A stretch of DNA of 64,000 bases from contig JAHPYY010000063.1 in NCBI GenBank assembly GCA_019058515.1, forward strand, positions 4,232-68,231, read 5' to 3'. How positions within the stretch are numbered: position 1 is the stretch's first letter; each line of letters opens with the position of its first letter. The position numbers and the translations under genes are program-made. Below, in pieces: positions 18,654 through 28,088 of this stretch. The DNA comes from Promethearchaeota archaeon. Lineage in GTDB: Archaea; Asgardarchaeota; Lokiarchaeia; Sigynarchaeales; SOKP01. A model generated the notes under the pieces. That model worked only from the letters and a program-made list of their open reading frames with translations, did no database searches and had not been told where the DNA came from.

Positions 18654-19124
18654 TTGTTGGAAGTGCATCCTATCTTAATGGATTATAAATTATTATTAAC
18701 TGATTTATCTACCAACTTATCCAAGAAATCTATTGGTACTGATAAAGGGTTAGCCCAAATAGGGGATGCTGTTGTAAACTTAGCGTATTCTGTCGGAAAA
18801 TCGCTTTATCTATCAAAAAATAATCCTAACAAGAAAATCATTAGGACCGGAACCAAGGTTAATAAAACAATCCTTTCTTCAGCTTTAAAAAAAGCGGATT
18901 TAAAATCTTTTGCAAAGCTCAGGTCCGATGCACATGATATGGCAAACACTGTAGAAGCGATTGTTGCATATTTATGGATAAATCAGCAATATACCCTTCC
19001 TGACTTAATAAATTTCATTTCTGATCATTTATATGGAAATCCATCATCTAGAAAGGAAGAAAATAACATCGCATCAGAAGTATTTACCAAATTTTTAAAT
19101 AAATACAAGGATTTTCTCCCTTAA
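18654..19124 (+). CDS. RNase III-domain-like protein
   Basis: A 156-residue helical protein. GLAQIGDAVVNLAYSVGKSL resembles the RNase III/Mini-III signature (xxIGDAVxxLxxR). RSDAHDMANTVEAIVAYLW resembles the second conserved helix, whose Glu binds metal. There is no double-stranded RNA-binding domain. Similar stand-alone RNase III-like proteins are encoded near exosome/ribosomal genes in some archaea. The start is ambiguous: TTG at 18654 or 18657, GTG at 18663 or ATG at 18678. It is 30 bp after rpo11 and 7 bp before the DUF99 gene, so an operon is likely. RNA cleavage activity is inferred. Confidence 0.6.
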   Translation: MLEVHPILMDYKLLLTDLSTNLSKKSIGTDKGLAQIGDAVVNLAYSVGKSLYLSKNNPNKKIIRTGTKVNKTILSSALKKADLKSFAKLRSDAHDMANTVEAIVAYLWINQQYTLPDLINFISDHLYGNPSSRKEENNIASEVFTKFLNKYKDFLP

Positions 19125-19131
19125 CTACATT

Positions 19132-19692
19132 ATGAAGGATTTTCCAATAACAATTGGTTTAGACGATGCAAAATTTGATTTATCATCAAATTCAAGTCAC
19201 ACCAGATTAATTGGAGTTGTGTGTCAAGGTGTGCGTATGTTGAGCGTCGCTTCAGAGCAAATAGAAATAGACGGAAATGATGCAACTGAAAAGGTAATCA
19301 ATCTTGTAAATGTGTATAAAAAGCACGTTCAATACATTTTAAGCGATAGTATCACCTTTGGAGGGTTTAATATTGCAAACATTAACCAAATTTACGAGGA
19401 AACTGGCAAACCAGTAATCTCTGTAACCAATAGGAAAGTTAATTTGCCTAAAGTAAAGAAGGCTTTAATAAAAAAATTCCCGGATGTATACACCCAAAAA
19501 TTGAAAAACATTGTAGATGCGGGGAATTTATATGAGACTCTCATAAAAACTGCCGGAGGAGACAGCAAAGTTTTCTTTCATGTTGCAGGTATAGATAAGC
19601 AAGAGGCAGTAAAACTATTAAACCTGACAACAATCGACTCTAAACTGCCAGAAAGCGTTCGAATGGCACATTTAATAGGAAAGCTGTTCTAA
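19132..19692 (+). CDS. DUF99 family protein (endonuclease V-like fold)
   Basis: The 186-residue protein shows the DUF99/COG1628 pattern: ITIGLDDAKF near the start, TRLIGVVCQGVRMLSVASEQ, then SDSITFGGFNIANINQIYEE and KPVISVTNRKV. The family is predicted to share the RNase H-like fold of endonuclease V, but its cellular role is not established. It closes the csl4-rpo11 run, starting 7 bp after the RNase III-like gene, and is convergent with the Arf-like GTPase gene. Confidence 0.85.
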   Translation: MKDFPITIGLDDAKFDLSSNSSHTRLIGVVCQGVRMLSVASEQIEIDGNDATEKVINLVNVYKKHVQYILSDSITFGGFNIANINQIYEETGKPVISVTNRKVNLPKVKKALIKKFPDVYTQKLKNIVDAGNLYETLIKTAGGDSKVFFHVAGIDKQEAVKLLNLTTIDSKLPESVRMAHLIGKLF

Positions 19693-19718
19693 TAGGCGTA
19701 ATAGGATAGGAAGCGGTG

Positions 19719-20207
19719 TTAATGTTTATCTAAGCCGTCAATACCTAACTCGTATTCTAAAATATGCTTAAACCGTCCTCTAAGATCCTCTCTCAATGCA
19801 CACATGCCGTACGTCTTTATCCCACCCAATTCTTTTTGTACATACGCAGCGCTGTAGGAATCAGAAAGATCCTGTTTATTTGCGATAGCGATAATTTTAG
19901 CACCTAAGTGTTTACTGTATTGTTCTATAATTTTTTTCGATTGTTTGATATTTTCGGAAGTCGAATCGCATACTAATACTGTTAATCCAGATCCTCTCAA
20001 AAAATCTTGCCACATGTGTCTAAATCTTTCTTGGCCTGATAGATCCCAGAAATTTACGTTAACTCCGTTTATCTTTGAGCTTTCAATTTCTAAGCCAATT
20101 GTAGGGTTTCTACCCTTGTTGAGATCCTTTCCTTGAAGTAAAGATAATAGACTTGATTTTCCTACGCCTCCTAAACCAATAAAGCATATTTTTCTTTTTG
20201 TTTCCAA
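19719..20207 (-). CDS. Arf-like small GTPase
   Basis: A 162-residue Ras-superfamily GTPase with all five motifs: G1 GLGGVGKS (11-18), a Thr in NPTIGLE for G2 (T36), G3 DLSGQE (55-60), G4 NKQD (110-113) and CAL as a likely G5 near 136. The NPTIGxE switch I and WDLSGQERFRHMW switch II are Arf/Arl-like. No N-terminal amphipathic or myristoylation signal and no C-terminal Cys is visible, so membrane attachment is unclear. Many such GTPases are an Asgard hallmark. It is monocistronic as far as visible. Confidence 0.88.
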   Translation of the reverse strand: METKRKICFIGLGGVGKSSLLSLLQGKDLNKGRNPTIGLEIESSKINGVNVNFWDLSGQERFRHMWQDFLRGSGLTVLVCDSTSENIKQSKKIIEQYSKHLGAKIIAIANKQDLSDSYSAAYVQKELGGIKTYGMCALREDLRGRFKHILEYELGIDGLDKH

Positions 20208-20384
20208 TTCTCACTTCAACCCCAAATCTCGAGTTGTTACTTAAACTGTGAGAAATTTGACTCAAAAAATAAAATGTTATTGTCATATCATGCAAAAAAC
20301 TGGAGTAAATTGTGTGTTTTTTCTTAGCTTTTCAACTAGTACTAAATAATAAGAAAAAAGAAAATAAACAACATTGAATTAAAT

Positions 20385-20861
20385 TTAAGAAGATCTAGCT
20401 TTTGTAATAACATATCCAATACCAAAGCAAATAAGGCAAAACCCAAACGAAATTAGACTAACAACATAGAACAGAGGTATATTATCTACTCCAAACACAT
20501 TGACTAAGATGCCCTTTAAAATCCAGAGATAAATTGCTCCTATAATGGCAAATAGAACGTCCCAAAGTGCGTTTGCAAGAGAATCTCGTCTTCCCTCGAA
20601 TTTAACACCGATCGACACTAACAGCGTGTTTTCAAGAATTTCCCAAACGATCGCAACAACAATCGCCAGTAAAATCATTGACCACCAAGGAATAATGTAT
20701 ATAAGAGTATTAGTCACCATACTTGGGACATTATTAATCAAAGATAAAAGTATGAAAACCATAATCCCCATAGCAACATGTCCCCAACTATAATAATCTA
20801 TAGCAGATACTCCAACATCGTCTGTTGTTGTACCCACTACTGGAGGCGGTTTGTCTGACAT
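20385..20861 (-). CDS. Four-helix membrane protein, DUF2585-like
   Basis: 158 residues with about four hydrophobic segments (for example VAMGIMVFILLSLI, MILLAIVVAIVWEI, ALWDVLFAIIGAIYLW). Conserved-looking polar residues in the membrane region, WEILEN and GRRDSLANALWD, recall the DUF2585/UPF0314 pattern. The function of that group is unknown. It reads divergently from the broken luciferase-like gene. Similarity is by eye only. Confidence 0.65.
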   Translation of the reverse strand: MSDKPPPVVGTTTDDVGVSAIDYYSWGHVAMGIMVFILLSLINNVPSMVTNTLIYIIPWWSMILLAIVVAIVWEILENTLLVSIGVKFEGRRDSLANALWDVLFAIIGAIYLWILKGILVNVFGVDNIPLFYVVSLISFGFCLICFGIGYVITKARSS

Positions 20862-20986
20862 AAATTATCACGTTTTAATATTTTTACAATTTTGTTAAGT
20901 AAAAATCTTGAACGATTTTTCTTATATATAAGGTATTATAAAAAAATTTAAGTTTTGGCGAAGTTAAGCATGTTAAGAGAAAAACA

Positions 20987-20996
20987 TTTATAAATA
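20987..20996 (+). promoter_or_regulatory. TATA box of the luciferase-like pseudogene
   Basis: TTTATAAATA is a good archaeal TATA element. It ends 26 bp before the ATG at 21023, which predicts a leaderless transcript. A good promoter in front of a broken gene suggests recent inactivation. Confidence 0.5.
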
Positions 20997-21022
20997 AAAA
21001 TTCGAATAGATTTAATCCTACT

Positions 21023-21843
21023 ATGAACTATGGATTGGATATTCCTATTGCAAATGAATATAGCGAACCAAAGGTCTTAATTGATATCACTCAGAAAACA
21101 GAAAAAGCGGGATGGGATGGTTTTTTCTTTGGGATATACTCCTTCACGGAGAGAAGTTTGAGGAATCCGTAGCCGATCCATGGATTTCTTTAGGAGCAAT
21201 TGCCGCTAAAACCAATAAGATCAAGTTAGGAGTATTCATGACTCCTTTAGCAAGAAGGAGACCGTGGAAAGTAGCGCGAGAAACTGTCACTTTGGATTAT
21301 TTGAATGAGGGGAGATTAATCTTCGGAGTAGGTTTAAGTCTCTACAAGCAAGACTTCGAAGCTTTTGGTGAAACAGCAGATCCGTCTATTAGAGCGAGTT
21401 TGTTAAATGAAGGCTTAGAAATTATAGATGAGTTATGGAGTGGTAAGGAGTTTTTTTTTCATGGTAATAATTACAACCTTGTAAAAGTTAAATTTCGTCA
21501 TAGACCAGTTCAACATCCAAGAATTCCGATATGGTTAGCAGGATTCTGACCAAATAAGAGTCCTATGAAGCGAGCCGCGAAATACGATGGAATTTACCTA
21601 GGAAGCGCAAGTGGAAAAGACATTACTCCAATTGAAATTTCAGACGTAAAAAAGTATATATTAAAACACCGCAAAAGTCCGGAACCGTTTGATATCGCAT
21701 TTTATGGAAAAACGCCCCTTAGTAAAAATACTATCCAAAAAATCGTTACTCCTTATGATAACGCTGGGATAACATGGTGGATCGAATCAAACGACCGTTC
21801 TTTCGAAGATCATGTTAAGCGGATAAAGTATGGTCCAAAATAG
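21023..21843 (+). pseudogene. Luciferase-like (LLM class) flavin oxidoreductase, frameshifted and stopped
   Basis: The family dehydrogenates or oxygenates substrates with reduced flavin (F420 or FMN). The ATG at 21023 gives MNYGLDIPIA and TQKTEKAGWDGFF, then hits a frameshift at the T-run around 21118-21128. The frame continues from 21112 with WDILLHGEKFEES, DPWISLGAIAAKT and LGVFMTPLARRRPWKVARET. A second lesion is TGA at 21547-21549, where relatives have Trp in AG(F)WPxK; PNKSPMKRAAKYDGIYL continues in frame afterwards. With both lesions ignored the protein would be about 273 residues and end FEDHVKRIKYGPK. Inactivation or two sequencing errors are both possible. Confidence 0.8.
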
Positions 21844-21859
21844 TTGCTATGGGAAATCT

Positions 21860-23290
21860 CTACTTCTTCTTCCTTAACTCTACCTTTCTAAGCTTTCTTC
21901 GCTCACTTTTCGTGAGAATAATCTTTCTCAAATCAGCTGCAGAATATTCTCCTAAAGAATTGATAATTTTAATTGCTGCCCTTACTAGAGGTTCTAGACT
22001 ATCTTGATGTACTTTATCTAATGTGTCAGAGGGATCGAACAGATAGGGAGGTGCCGTAAGGAAGGAAATTATTGGTATTCCGTTTAAATGATAATAATGC
22101 CCATCCGTTGGAGGTGCATCACTTCCAGGAGGAAATCCATCAGGTGGAAGAAGTATAGAACGCTCTAATCCCTCTTGAAAGATAACATTCTCTACTATTT
22201 CCTCTAAAGGCAGAATCCGACTAACAAACCACCACCTTACGGTTGGATCCTCCAAAATAAGCATTTCTCCATCATTACTTGTAACATCTCTAGCTACATG
22301 TTCCAAATGAAGTGCTATAAGGGTATTTTTTAACAACTTTTCATGAGATTGCACAAAATTTTGAGTTCCTGCCGCTCCCGCCATGTGAGCGCAAGTCATA
22401 ACAAAAACCAAATTGAACGGTCTCTGGTTCTCGGGAATTTGAGACCAATACTTTGCCAACGCCAATACAAGTGCCATTCCTGAAGCGTCTTCCACTGCCG
22501 AGTTCCAAGGTCCATCGTGATGAGTACCAATAACTATATTATCTTTGGCCCGACCTTTAAGTGATCCCAAAACATTATAAGACACTTCTGGTGTTGTTTT
22601 TGCTTCATACTCTATTTTTGCTACCACGGTTCCTTGAGCTAGCAATTCCGTTATTTTCATTCCATTTTTATCGGAAACGTACACACCAGGAATTCCTCTT
22701 ATTTGTGCGTCGTAGGGAACGTAATACTTATCTGTATCCCAAGGATATCCTGAAAGGATTTCTATTAATCCTAAGCCTCGATTTGATATAGCCTCGTCCA
22801 ATGTACTAAACATTCTTCTATTAAAAGGAATGGTTTGTTCTAATATCTCAAATTCGTTTTCAGGATCGTAATATCTATCCACTCCGGGATATTTTTTCAA
22901 TAATTTAATGGGAAATTTATATAACTCAAATCTTGATAATGCTATCTTCCCTGAGATTGGATCCTCTCCGGGAAAATAACATAATTCCGCTATAAGATCG
23001 CTAGGTGGCTTAGTGTATGGAATAGGATAGCAAGGAACTTTCACGAGGGTTTGAGGATTACATTTCAACCAAAGTGTTATTTCTCCTCCAAAGGATTCCC
23101 ATTTTTTTATATTCACCGGTTCTAAAGTAACTTTTTGTAATCCAAAAGATTGAAATTGATTCTTAATCCAGTCGATTACTTGAAAGTTAGCAGGATAACC
23201 GGGACGTCGAATTCCCATGTTAAAGATTTCACTAATCCAATGAAATATTTCTTCGCGCACTGGGACGAGCTCGGGATTAACCACTTTCAT
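21860..23290 (-). CDS. M28-family zinc peptidase
   Basis: Predicted metallo-aminopeptidase/carboxypeptidase of the M28 clan. The metal-binding core is NIVIGTHHDGPWNSAVEDAS, with HHDGP at 257-261 and D268. LHLEHVARD and PPTDGHYYHLNGIP follow, the last supplying a C-terminal His. A PA-like insert (about 95-235) precedes the catalytic domain. There is no convincing signal peptide, so it is probably cytoplasmic. Its 476 residues are intact, in contrast to the broken genes on both sides. It lies 87 bp downstream of the S9 peptidase remnant on the same strand. Confidence 0.8.
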   Translation of the reverse strand: MKVVNPELVPVREEIFHWISEIFNMGIRRPGYPANFQVIDWIKNQFQSFGLQKVTLEPVNIKKWESFGGEITLWLKCNPQTLVKVPCYPIPYTKPPSDLIAELCYFPGEDPISGKIALSRFELYKFPIKLLKKYPGVDRYYDPENEFEILEQTIPFNRRMFSTLDEAISNRGLGLIEILSGYPWDTDKYYVPYDAQIRGIPGVYVSDKNGMKITELLAQGTVVAKIEYEAKTTPEVSYNVLGSLKGRAKDNIVIGTHHDGPWNSAVEDASGMALVLALAKYWSQIPENQRPFNLVFVMTCAHMAGAAGTQNFVQSHEKLLKNTLIALHLEHVARDVTSNDGEMLILEDPTVRWWFVSRILPLEEIVENVIFQEGLERSILLPPDGFPPGSDAPPTDGHYYHLNGIPIISFLTAPPYLFDPSDTLDKVHQDSLEPLVRAAIKIINSLGEYSAADLRKIILTKSERRKLRKVELRKKK

Positions 23291-23377
23291 ACAATCTAAG
23301 TAAGATAAATTAATACACTTTAGATATATTTCTATTAGAAAATATGAAATTAAAAAAGATAAGAATTTGAGAAATTA

Positions 23378-24676
23378 TTACAGATCGAATATTTTTAATA
23401 AAATTTCCATAGGAGCTTCCTTTATCTTGTATTCTTTGGGTGGTTCAAGATATAATAAGTGTTTAACGAAGTAATCCAATCCTTTACGAATGAAATACGC
23501 GTCAATAGAGTAAAAATGGTTACGATTTGGTAGGACCAACATATCAAAATTTTTATTAGCTTTTATTAATGCATCTATAACTTGAAATGTCAGAGCAGGA
23601 TGTACATTATCGTCTAAATCATCGCAAGAGATCACCAATTTTCCTTTTAGGTTTTTAGCTAGTTTAGCATTAACTTGACAATCGTAGCTATTTCCTTCTA
23701 ACTTGCCTTGATACTTTTCGCCCCAATCTACCATATAACCGCGCTGGTCGTGATTTCCCGCAGAAGATACGGCGACCTTGTAAAATTCTGGAAACGCTAA
23801 TATTGCTCGAGTAGAAGCGTATCCTCCTCCTGAATGACCATATACACCTACTCGCTCTAAATCCAAATAAGGGTTATCCCTTGCCAACTGCTTTAACCCA
23901 GCAATGTGATCTTCCAAACCTCCTCCATCGCTAAGATTTCAATACGAGAAATCGTGGAACTTTTTAGAATTAAGAGGTGTTCCTAATCCATCAATCGTTA
24001 CGACAATAAATCCAACTTCGGCTTGTGAATGAAGACTCCAATAATCCGCTAATCCTCGCTCGACCTTCTGTGGAAATTGCTTAGGGGTTTTAATCACTTG
24101 GGGTCCCATATAAATGGCATCTATAACCGGATATTTATTATTCGGATTAAAATTTGTAGGGTAAAAAATTGCACCATAAACATCCCTTGTATCATCGCGA
24201 GCTTTGACTTTAAATTGTTTAGGGGGTTTCCATCCTAGTTCTTTTATCATGTTAATATCAGCAGTCTCAAGATCTACTACTAATTGTCCATCTGCTTGTC
24301 GTACAACTGAAGAGGGGGAAGTATCTATAGTTGAAAAGTTATCTACGAAGTATTTAGCTGAGGGTGAAAACTCAACAGTAGGGTCAGCGTTTTCAGGAGT
24401 TAACAGTTCAATCTTTGAGCCGTCAAGCAGCGTATGATAAAGGTATTTATAATAAGGATCGCGATCTTCTTCCTTTCCCCTAGCTAAGAAGTACATCCAA
24501 CGTGCTTTCTCATCCACATGCATGATATCTCTTACCAACAAATCCCCTGAAGTGATTTGGTTTTTTAGCGCTCCTGTGGTTAGGTCGTATAAGTATAAGT
24601 GCCCCCATCCATCCCTTTCCGAGAACCAAATAACATGTGAAATCACTAATTGTCGAATGGGATGTAGAATATTCAA
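23378..24676 (-). pseudogene. S9 (dipeptidyl-peptidase IV type) peptidase, 5'-truncated with in-frame TGA
   Basis: Two frames in phase make one broken gene. The first (24676-23939) starts inside the propeller domain with VIWFSERDGWGHLYLYDLTT, so roughly the first half of a ~700-residue DPP IV-like protein is missing. It stops at TGA (23939-23941) in FHDFSY*NLSDGGGLEDH. The second part (to 23378) contains the catalytic triad: Ser in GHSGGGYAS, Asp in DDLDDNVHPA and His in PNRNHFYS. The TGA sits in a conserved block, so it is a nonsense change and not a gene boundary. The catalytic half could in principle be translated from the ATG-less GLEDH region, but this is unlikely. Confidence 0.82.
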
Positions 24677-24700
24677 TAGTACTGAATACTCAAAAAAAAT

Positions 24701-25960
24701 TTATAAAATAGGTAAATTTAGCACGCTTAGAGTAATTAAAGTCATAGAAATTAAAAGTAGTATAGAGATTGTTTGAAAAAATAACAAATGAAATGTATAC
24801 CTCTTTTTATTCTTATTTTGGTTTAGGTGCCTTGTTGAATAAATCGTTTTGTTAGCAATAGCACCAGAAAATCCAATTGATAGCATTAATAATGCGTTTC
24901 CTTGATTTATCAAGTTTCCCAGAAAAGCAGTTGCGACAAATAGCGATGACGCACCCCCCGAGAGTAAACCGATTCCGAATACTATAAAATAGTAAGCTAA
25001 TATATTTGATGGGATAAAACTTAAAAGAACAGTGATTAATACAGCAATAGCATAAGTGCCAATAAAAAATAATGCACCTCTTATTGAAAGGGGATTCTTT
25101 ATTTTCGCAAATTCCAATGTGATATCTTTTTTTCTTAATATTAAAAAAGAGCCAACTAAACCTACTATGGAAGTTATTAATATGGGAAATAAAGCGTAAA
25201 TCAACAATAATGGAGTTATAATTAACACTATTAGCATCCTCATTAACATTGTCTGTATTACTAACCAAATTGAAGAAGATGGTGCTCCGGCTTCAGCTAA
25301 TTCAACTGTGGTTGCTTCACTGTGAGCAAGTCCTCCTAAAATTGATATAAAATAAATATTCATTTTCCTAGAACTTTTAATAAGAAAATAGCTAACATAC
25401 TTTACTGCAAGTATTGATATGAAGATGATTACAATTGACTTGAGATTAATACTTGCAATAAAGATATTATCTGGAATCAAAATGAATAATAATACTACAA
25501 TTGCGATGAATTCCACGGTTCCCGTCCATTCAATATCCTTTAAACTTTGTATTTTGTAGAACTGCTTTTTTGTAGACAAGATAATAAGAAATAGAACTGA
25601 TATTATTATGGCAAGAAATGCAAGATAATAGCTTAAAATACCTACAATGATGGCTAGAATCATAGAAAGGGTTGTCGTATACCCAGGCTCATCTGTTTTA
25701 AATAACCTATATACCGCACCAATTAAAAGGAATACCAACATAACTCCAAAAACTAAGATTACTAGAAAAATCCCAACTTCTGGGAGAAAGCTTTCATATA
25801 GAATAATAAGACAGGTAGCAATAATAGAAAAAAAGATATGATCTCTTGCTCCATACTGAGCGGAGACTCTCGTTCTTTCTATCCCGATTAAAAATCCACA
25901 GAATAAAGAGACAATTATGGATATTAAAAATTCATAAAACAATCCACTGCTTAATTCCAT
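24701..25960 (-). CDS. MgtC/SapB-DUF4010 family membrane protein
   Basis: A 419-residue protein with about 11-13 membrane segments. The first ~140 residues carry the MgtC signature (FLIGIERTRVSAQYGARDH). The rest matches the DUF4010 pattern of paired hydrophobic helices with ILGGLAHSEATTVELAE and LLSGGASSLFVATAFLG. Its transport substrate is unknown; MgtC-domain proteins are linked to magnesium limitation. It ends 24 bp before the truncated S9 peptidase, so the deletion that removed the S9 5' half probably ended here. Confidence 0.8.
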   Translation of the reverse strand: MELSSGLFYEFLISIIVSLFCGFLIGIERTRVSAQYGARDHIFFSIIATCLIILYESFLPEVGIFLVILVFGVMLVFLLIGAVYRLFKTDEPGYTTTLSMILAIIVGILSYYLAFLAIIISVLFLIILSTKKQFYKIQSLKDIEWTGTVEFIAIVVLLFILIPDNIFIASINLKSIVIIFISILAVKYVSYFLIKSSRKMNIYFISILGGLAHSEATTVELAEAGAPSSSIWLVIQTMLMRMLIVLIITPLLLIYALFPILITSIVGLVGSFLILRKKDITLEFAKIKNPLSIRGALFFIGTYAIAVLITVLLSFIPSNILAYYFIVFGIGLLSGGASSLFVATAFLGNLINQGNALLMLSIGFSGAIANKTIYSTRHLNQNKNKKRYTFHLLFFQTISILLLISMTLITLSVLNLPIL

Positions 25961-26244
25961 ATAGTAGTCATCTGAATATAATTTAGGTATATAGAATATA
26001 TAGCAATAGATATTATATATATTTTCCCATTAAATCGGTCAAACTGGTTATAGTTATAACGATAATGATATTTTAATGATTGATGATATATATCTTAAAA
26101 AACAAGAAAATCGTAAATAGGATTTCTATCGCGATAAAAGTTTTTAACTTAAAAAATTAAAAATTTACTACTGTTCTTATGAATAAATGAACTCTATTTT
26201 TATGAATCATACCAAACATCAAATTAAAAATTAGGTGAAATTAA

Positions 26245-26592
26245 ATGGAAAAAGTAGTGTCATATTGTGGAATTATTTGCGGTGAATGCCCAGCGTATAT
26301 CGCAACAAAAGAAGACGACGATACTAAGAGGAGGGACCTTGCAGAACAATGGTCGAAGCAGTTTGGTTTCGAAATGAAACCCGAAGATATCAACTGCGAT
26401 GGATGCATGTCGGACTCTGAAAGAAAGCTCGGGTATTGTAGTACATGCGAAATACGAAATTGTGGAATGGAGAAAGGTTTAGAGAATTGCGCGTATTGCA
26501 ACGAGTACACATGCGAAAAGTTAGATAAGTTCCACGAACATAATCCAAAATTGCGGGAAATTTTGGATAACATTAGAGAGACTATTAAATAA
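26245..26592 (+). CDS. DUF3795 cysteine-rich protein
   Basis: 115 residues with the DUF3795 pattern: YCGIICGECPAYIATK at the start, then DGCMSD, CSTCEIRNCGMEKG and CAYCNEYTCEKL. The ten or so Cys suggest a metal centre (zinc or Fe-S). The function of the family is unknown. A GGTGA ribosome-binding sequence lies about 8 bases before the ATG. Confidence 0.85.
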   Translation: MEKVVSYCGIICGECPAYIATKEDDDTKRRDLAEQWSKQFGFEMKPEDINCDGCMSDSERKLGYCSTCEIRNCGMEKGLENCAYCNEYTCEKLDKFHEHNPKLREILDNIRETIK

Positions 26593-26620
26593 ATTCAAAA
26601 CATTTAATGTTTATTTTTTT

Positions 26621-27841
26621 TCATTCTATATTAGAATTACCTCTCAAATCTGCTTGAATTTTAGAATTAGTGAATTTTGGGCTAGAAAAAAAGTCTTTTG
26701 GAGGTATTTTATTGAAGAGAAATGTGTCTGCTACAATTCTTTTATATTCTGGATCTTCCTCAGCCAAATTAAACAATACATTTAGGTTGTTTCCTTTATG
26801 AGCGTAAAAGAATTCTGCGAACGACCTTTTTAACTTGTAATTACGAACGATTTTCTTGATGTTTGGATGGAGTTTATAGCTTTTTAGTGCTTTTCCAGAG
26901 TATTCTTCGTTCTTTAGCGCGTTTAACGCAGTCTCAGCAGCAATTTGACCCGATACTACAGCTGCGTATATACCTTCTCCGCTAATCGGAGAAACAAATC
27001 CTGCGGCATCACCCACTAACATTACATTATCTCTGTAAAGACATTTCTCCATTACACCATTAGCTGGTTCTGGAAACGCAGAAGTCCATATCTGCACATA
27101 ATTAGAAGTAGGAATCATTTTTCTAATTTCCTTCATATTTAGAAATTTTTTAAATAATTCGTGTACATTGTAATTCAAATTATCCTCGTAAAAGGTGATA
27201 ACTCCCATGTTAAATCTCTTCTTAGAAATAGGAAAGATCCATCCGTAACCGTAATAAGGTTGAAAATAAAAGTAGGCGCTGTGAACATCTAGATGATTTT
27301 TTCCCTCCATTATCGCACATTTGGCTAATCCTAAGTCACGCACATTCCAAGATGGTCTTAAATTCGATTTTAACGCCAATTTAGAACTTATACCGTCAGC
27401 TATTACGATCAGTTTTCCAAGAAATTCTTTTGTCCCCGATTTAGATTTCGCTTTAACACCAAGTTTTTGCCCTCTTTTAACAACGAAATCATAAGATAAG
27501 CTTTTATCAAACAATTGAGCGCCTGCATCCACTGCAACATTCCTCATGAGATTGTCTAACTCAAGTCGATCCATCACAAAAGAGTATTCCTTAGCGTTCT
27601 TGTAGGTGTAAGCAAATTTTGTAAAATCAGCTGAATACATTTCAATGCTGTGCTTACTAACGATGCCTAACTTCTTAAGTTGTGGAAAATATTTATATAG
27701 CCTCCCACTACACCCTCCTCCGCACGGTTTTCTCCAATTAACATCCCGCTCAATTAACGCGACCTTAAATCCTGCTTTTGATAACACTTCTGCACATTTT
27801 GATCCCGACGGACCAGCGCCAGAAACTATAACATCGAACAT
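26621..27841 (-). CDS. Geranylgeranyl reductase family flavoprotein
   Basis: FAD-dependent oxidoreductase of the type that saturates isoprenoid chains of archaeal membrane lipids. The dinucleotide motif VIVSGAGPSGSKCAEVLSKA covers residues 4-23. The family block KPCGGGCSGRLYKYFP follows, and the second FAD motif MLVGDAAGFVSPISGEGIY lies near 275-293. Length 406 is typical. Lipid saturation is the most likely role, but related enzymes reduce other prenyl chains. The first 17 bases of its 5' end and its upstream flank recur at 30454-30660. Confidence 0.85.
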   Translation of the reverse strand: MFDVIVSGAGPSGSKCAEVLSKAGFKVALIERDVNWRKPCGGGCSGRLYKYFPQLKKLGIVSKHSIEMYSADFTKFAYTYKNAKEYSFVMDRLELDNLMRNVAVDAGAQLFDKSLSYDFVVKRGQKLGVKAKSKSGTKEFLGKLIVIADGISSKLALKSNLRPSWNVRDLGLAKCAIMEGKNHLDVHSAYFYFQPYYGYGWIFPISKKRFNMGVITFYEDNLNYNVHELFKKFLNMKEIRKMIPTSNYVQIWTSAFPEPANGVMEKCLYRDNVMLVGDAAGFVSPISGEGIYAAVVSGQIAAETALNALKNEEYSGKALKSYKLHPNIKKIVRNYKLKRSFAEFFYAHKGNNLNVLFNLAEEDPEYKRIVADTFLFNKIPPKDFFSSPKFTNSKIQADLRGNSNIE

Positions 27842-28014
27842 TTTTATTCAATGATCATTTATCTCTAAATTCTAATAAGAAAACAATAATAATTTAATAT
27901 CTGAGTTAAATCCTTAATAACCTATGTATTTCACAGTTATAAATTCTATTGGAATTACAAAAAAAGTTAACAATAAAATAGTTAGAATATAAAAAAATTA
28001 AATCGGTTGAAGAT
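27824..28014. repeat. Dispersed direct repeat, copy A
   Basis: First of three copies. It runs from inside the 5' end of the flavoprotein gene through its upstream flank. Its best conserved part is 71 bp (27944-28014), beginning TTCTATTGGAATTACAAAA. That core differs from copy B at 5 positions and from copy C at 4, with identical length. The left ~120 bp match copy B with small indels. Confidence 0.85.
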
Positions 28015-28088
28015 CCTATTTGCTTTGACTTCTGTGGTAAATATTTCTTAATATAGAATTAAATGTGCTTGCATTTTTATAACCCTAA

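Noticed and set aside
21023..24676. UGA recoding (as Trp or selenocysteine) to explain the TGA codons in the luciferase-like and S9 genes
   Set aside because: UGA ends the METTL5-like gene in a position that cannot be read through without running into eno, and rpo11 also ends in TGA. The luciferase-like gene has an additional frameshift and the S9 gene lacks its 5' half, so decay explains both.
26241..26573. 110-codon frame antisense to the DUF3795 gene
   Set aside because: It is the shadow of a Cys-rich gene with clear family motifs on the other strand.
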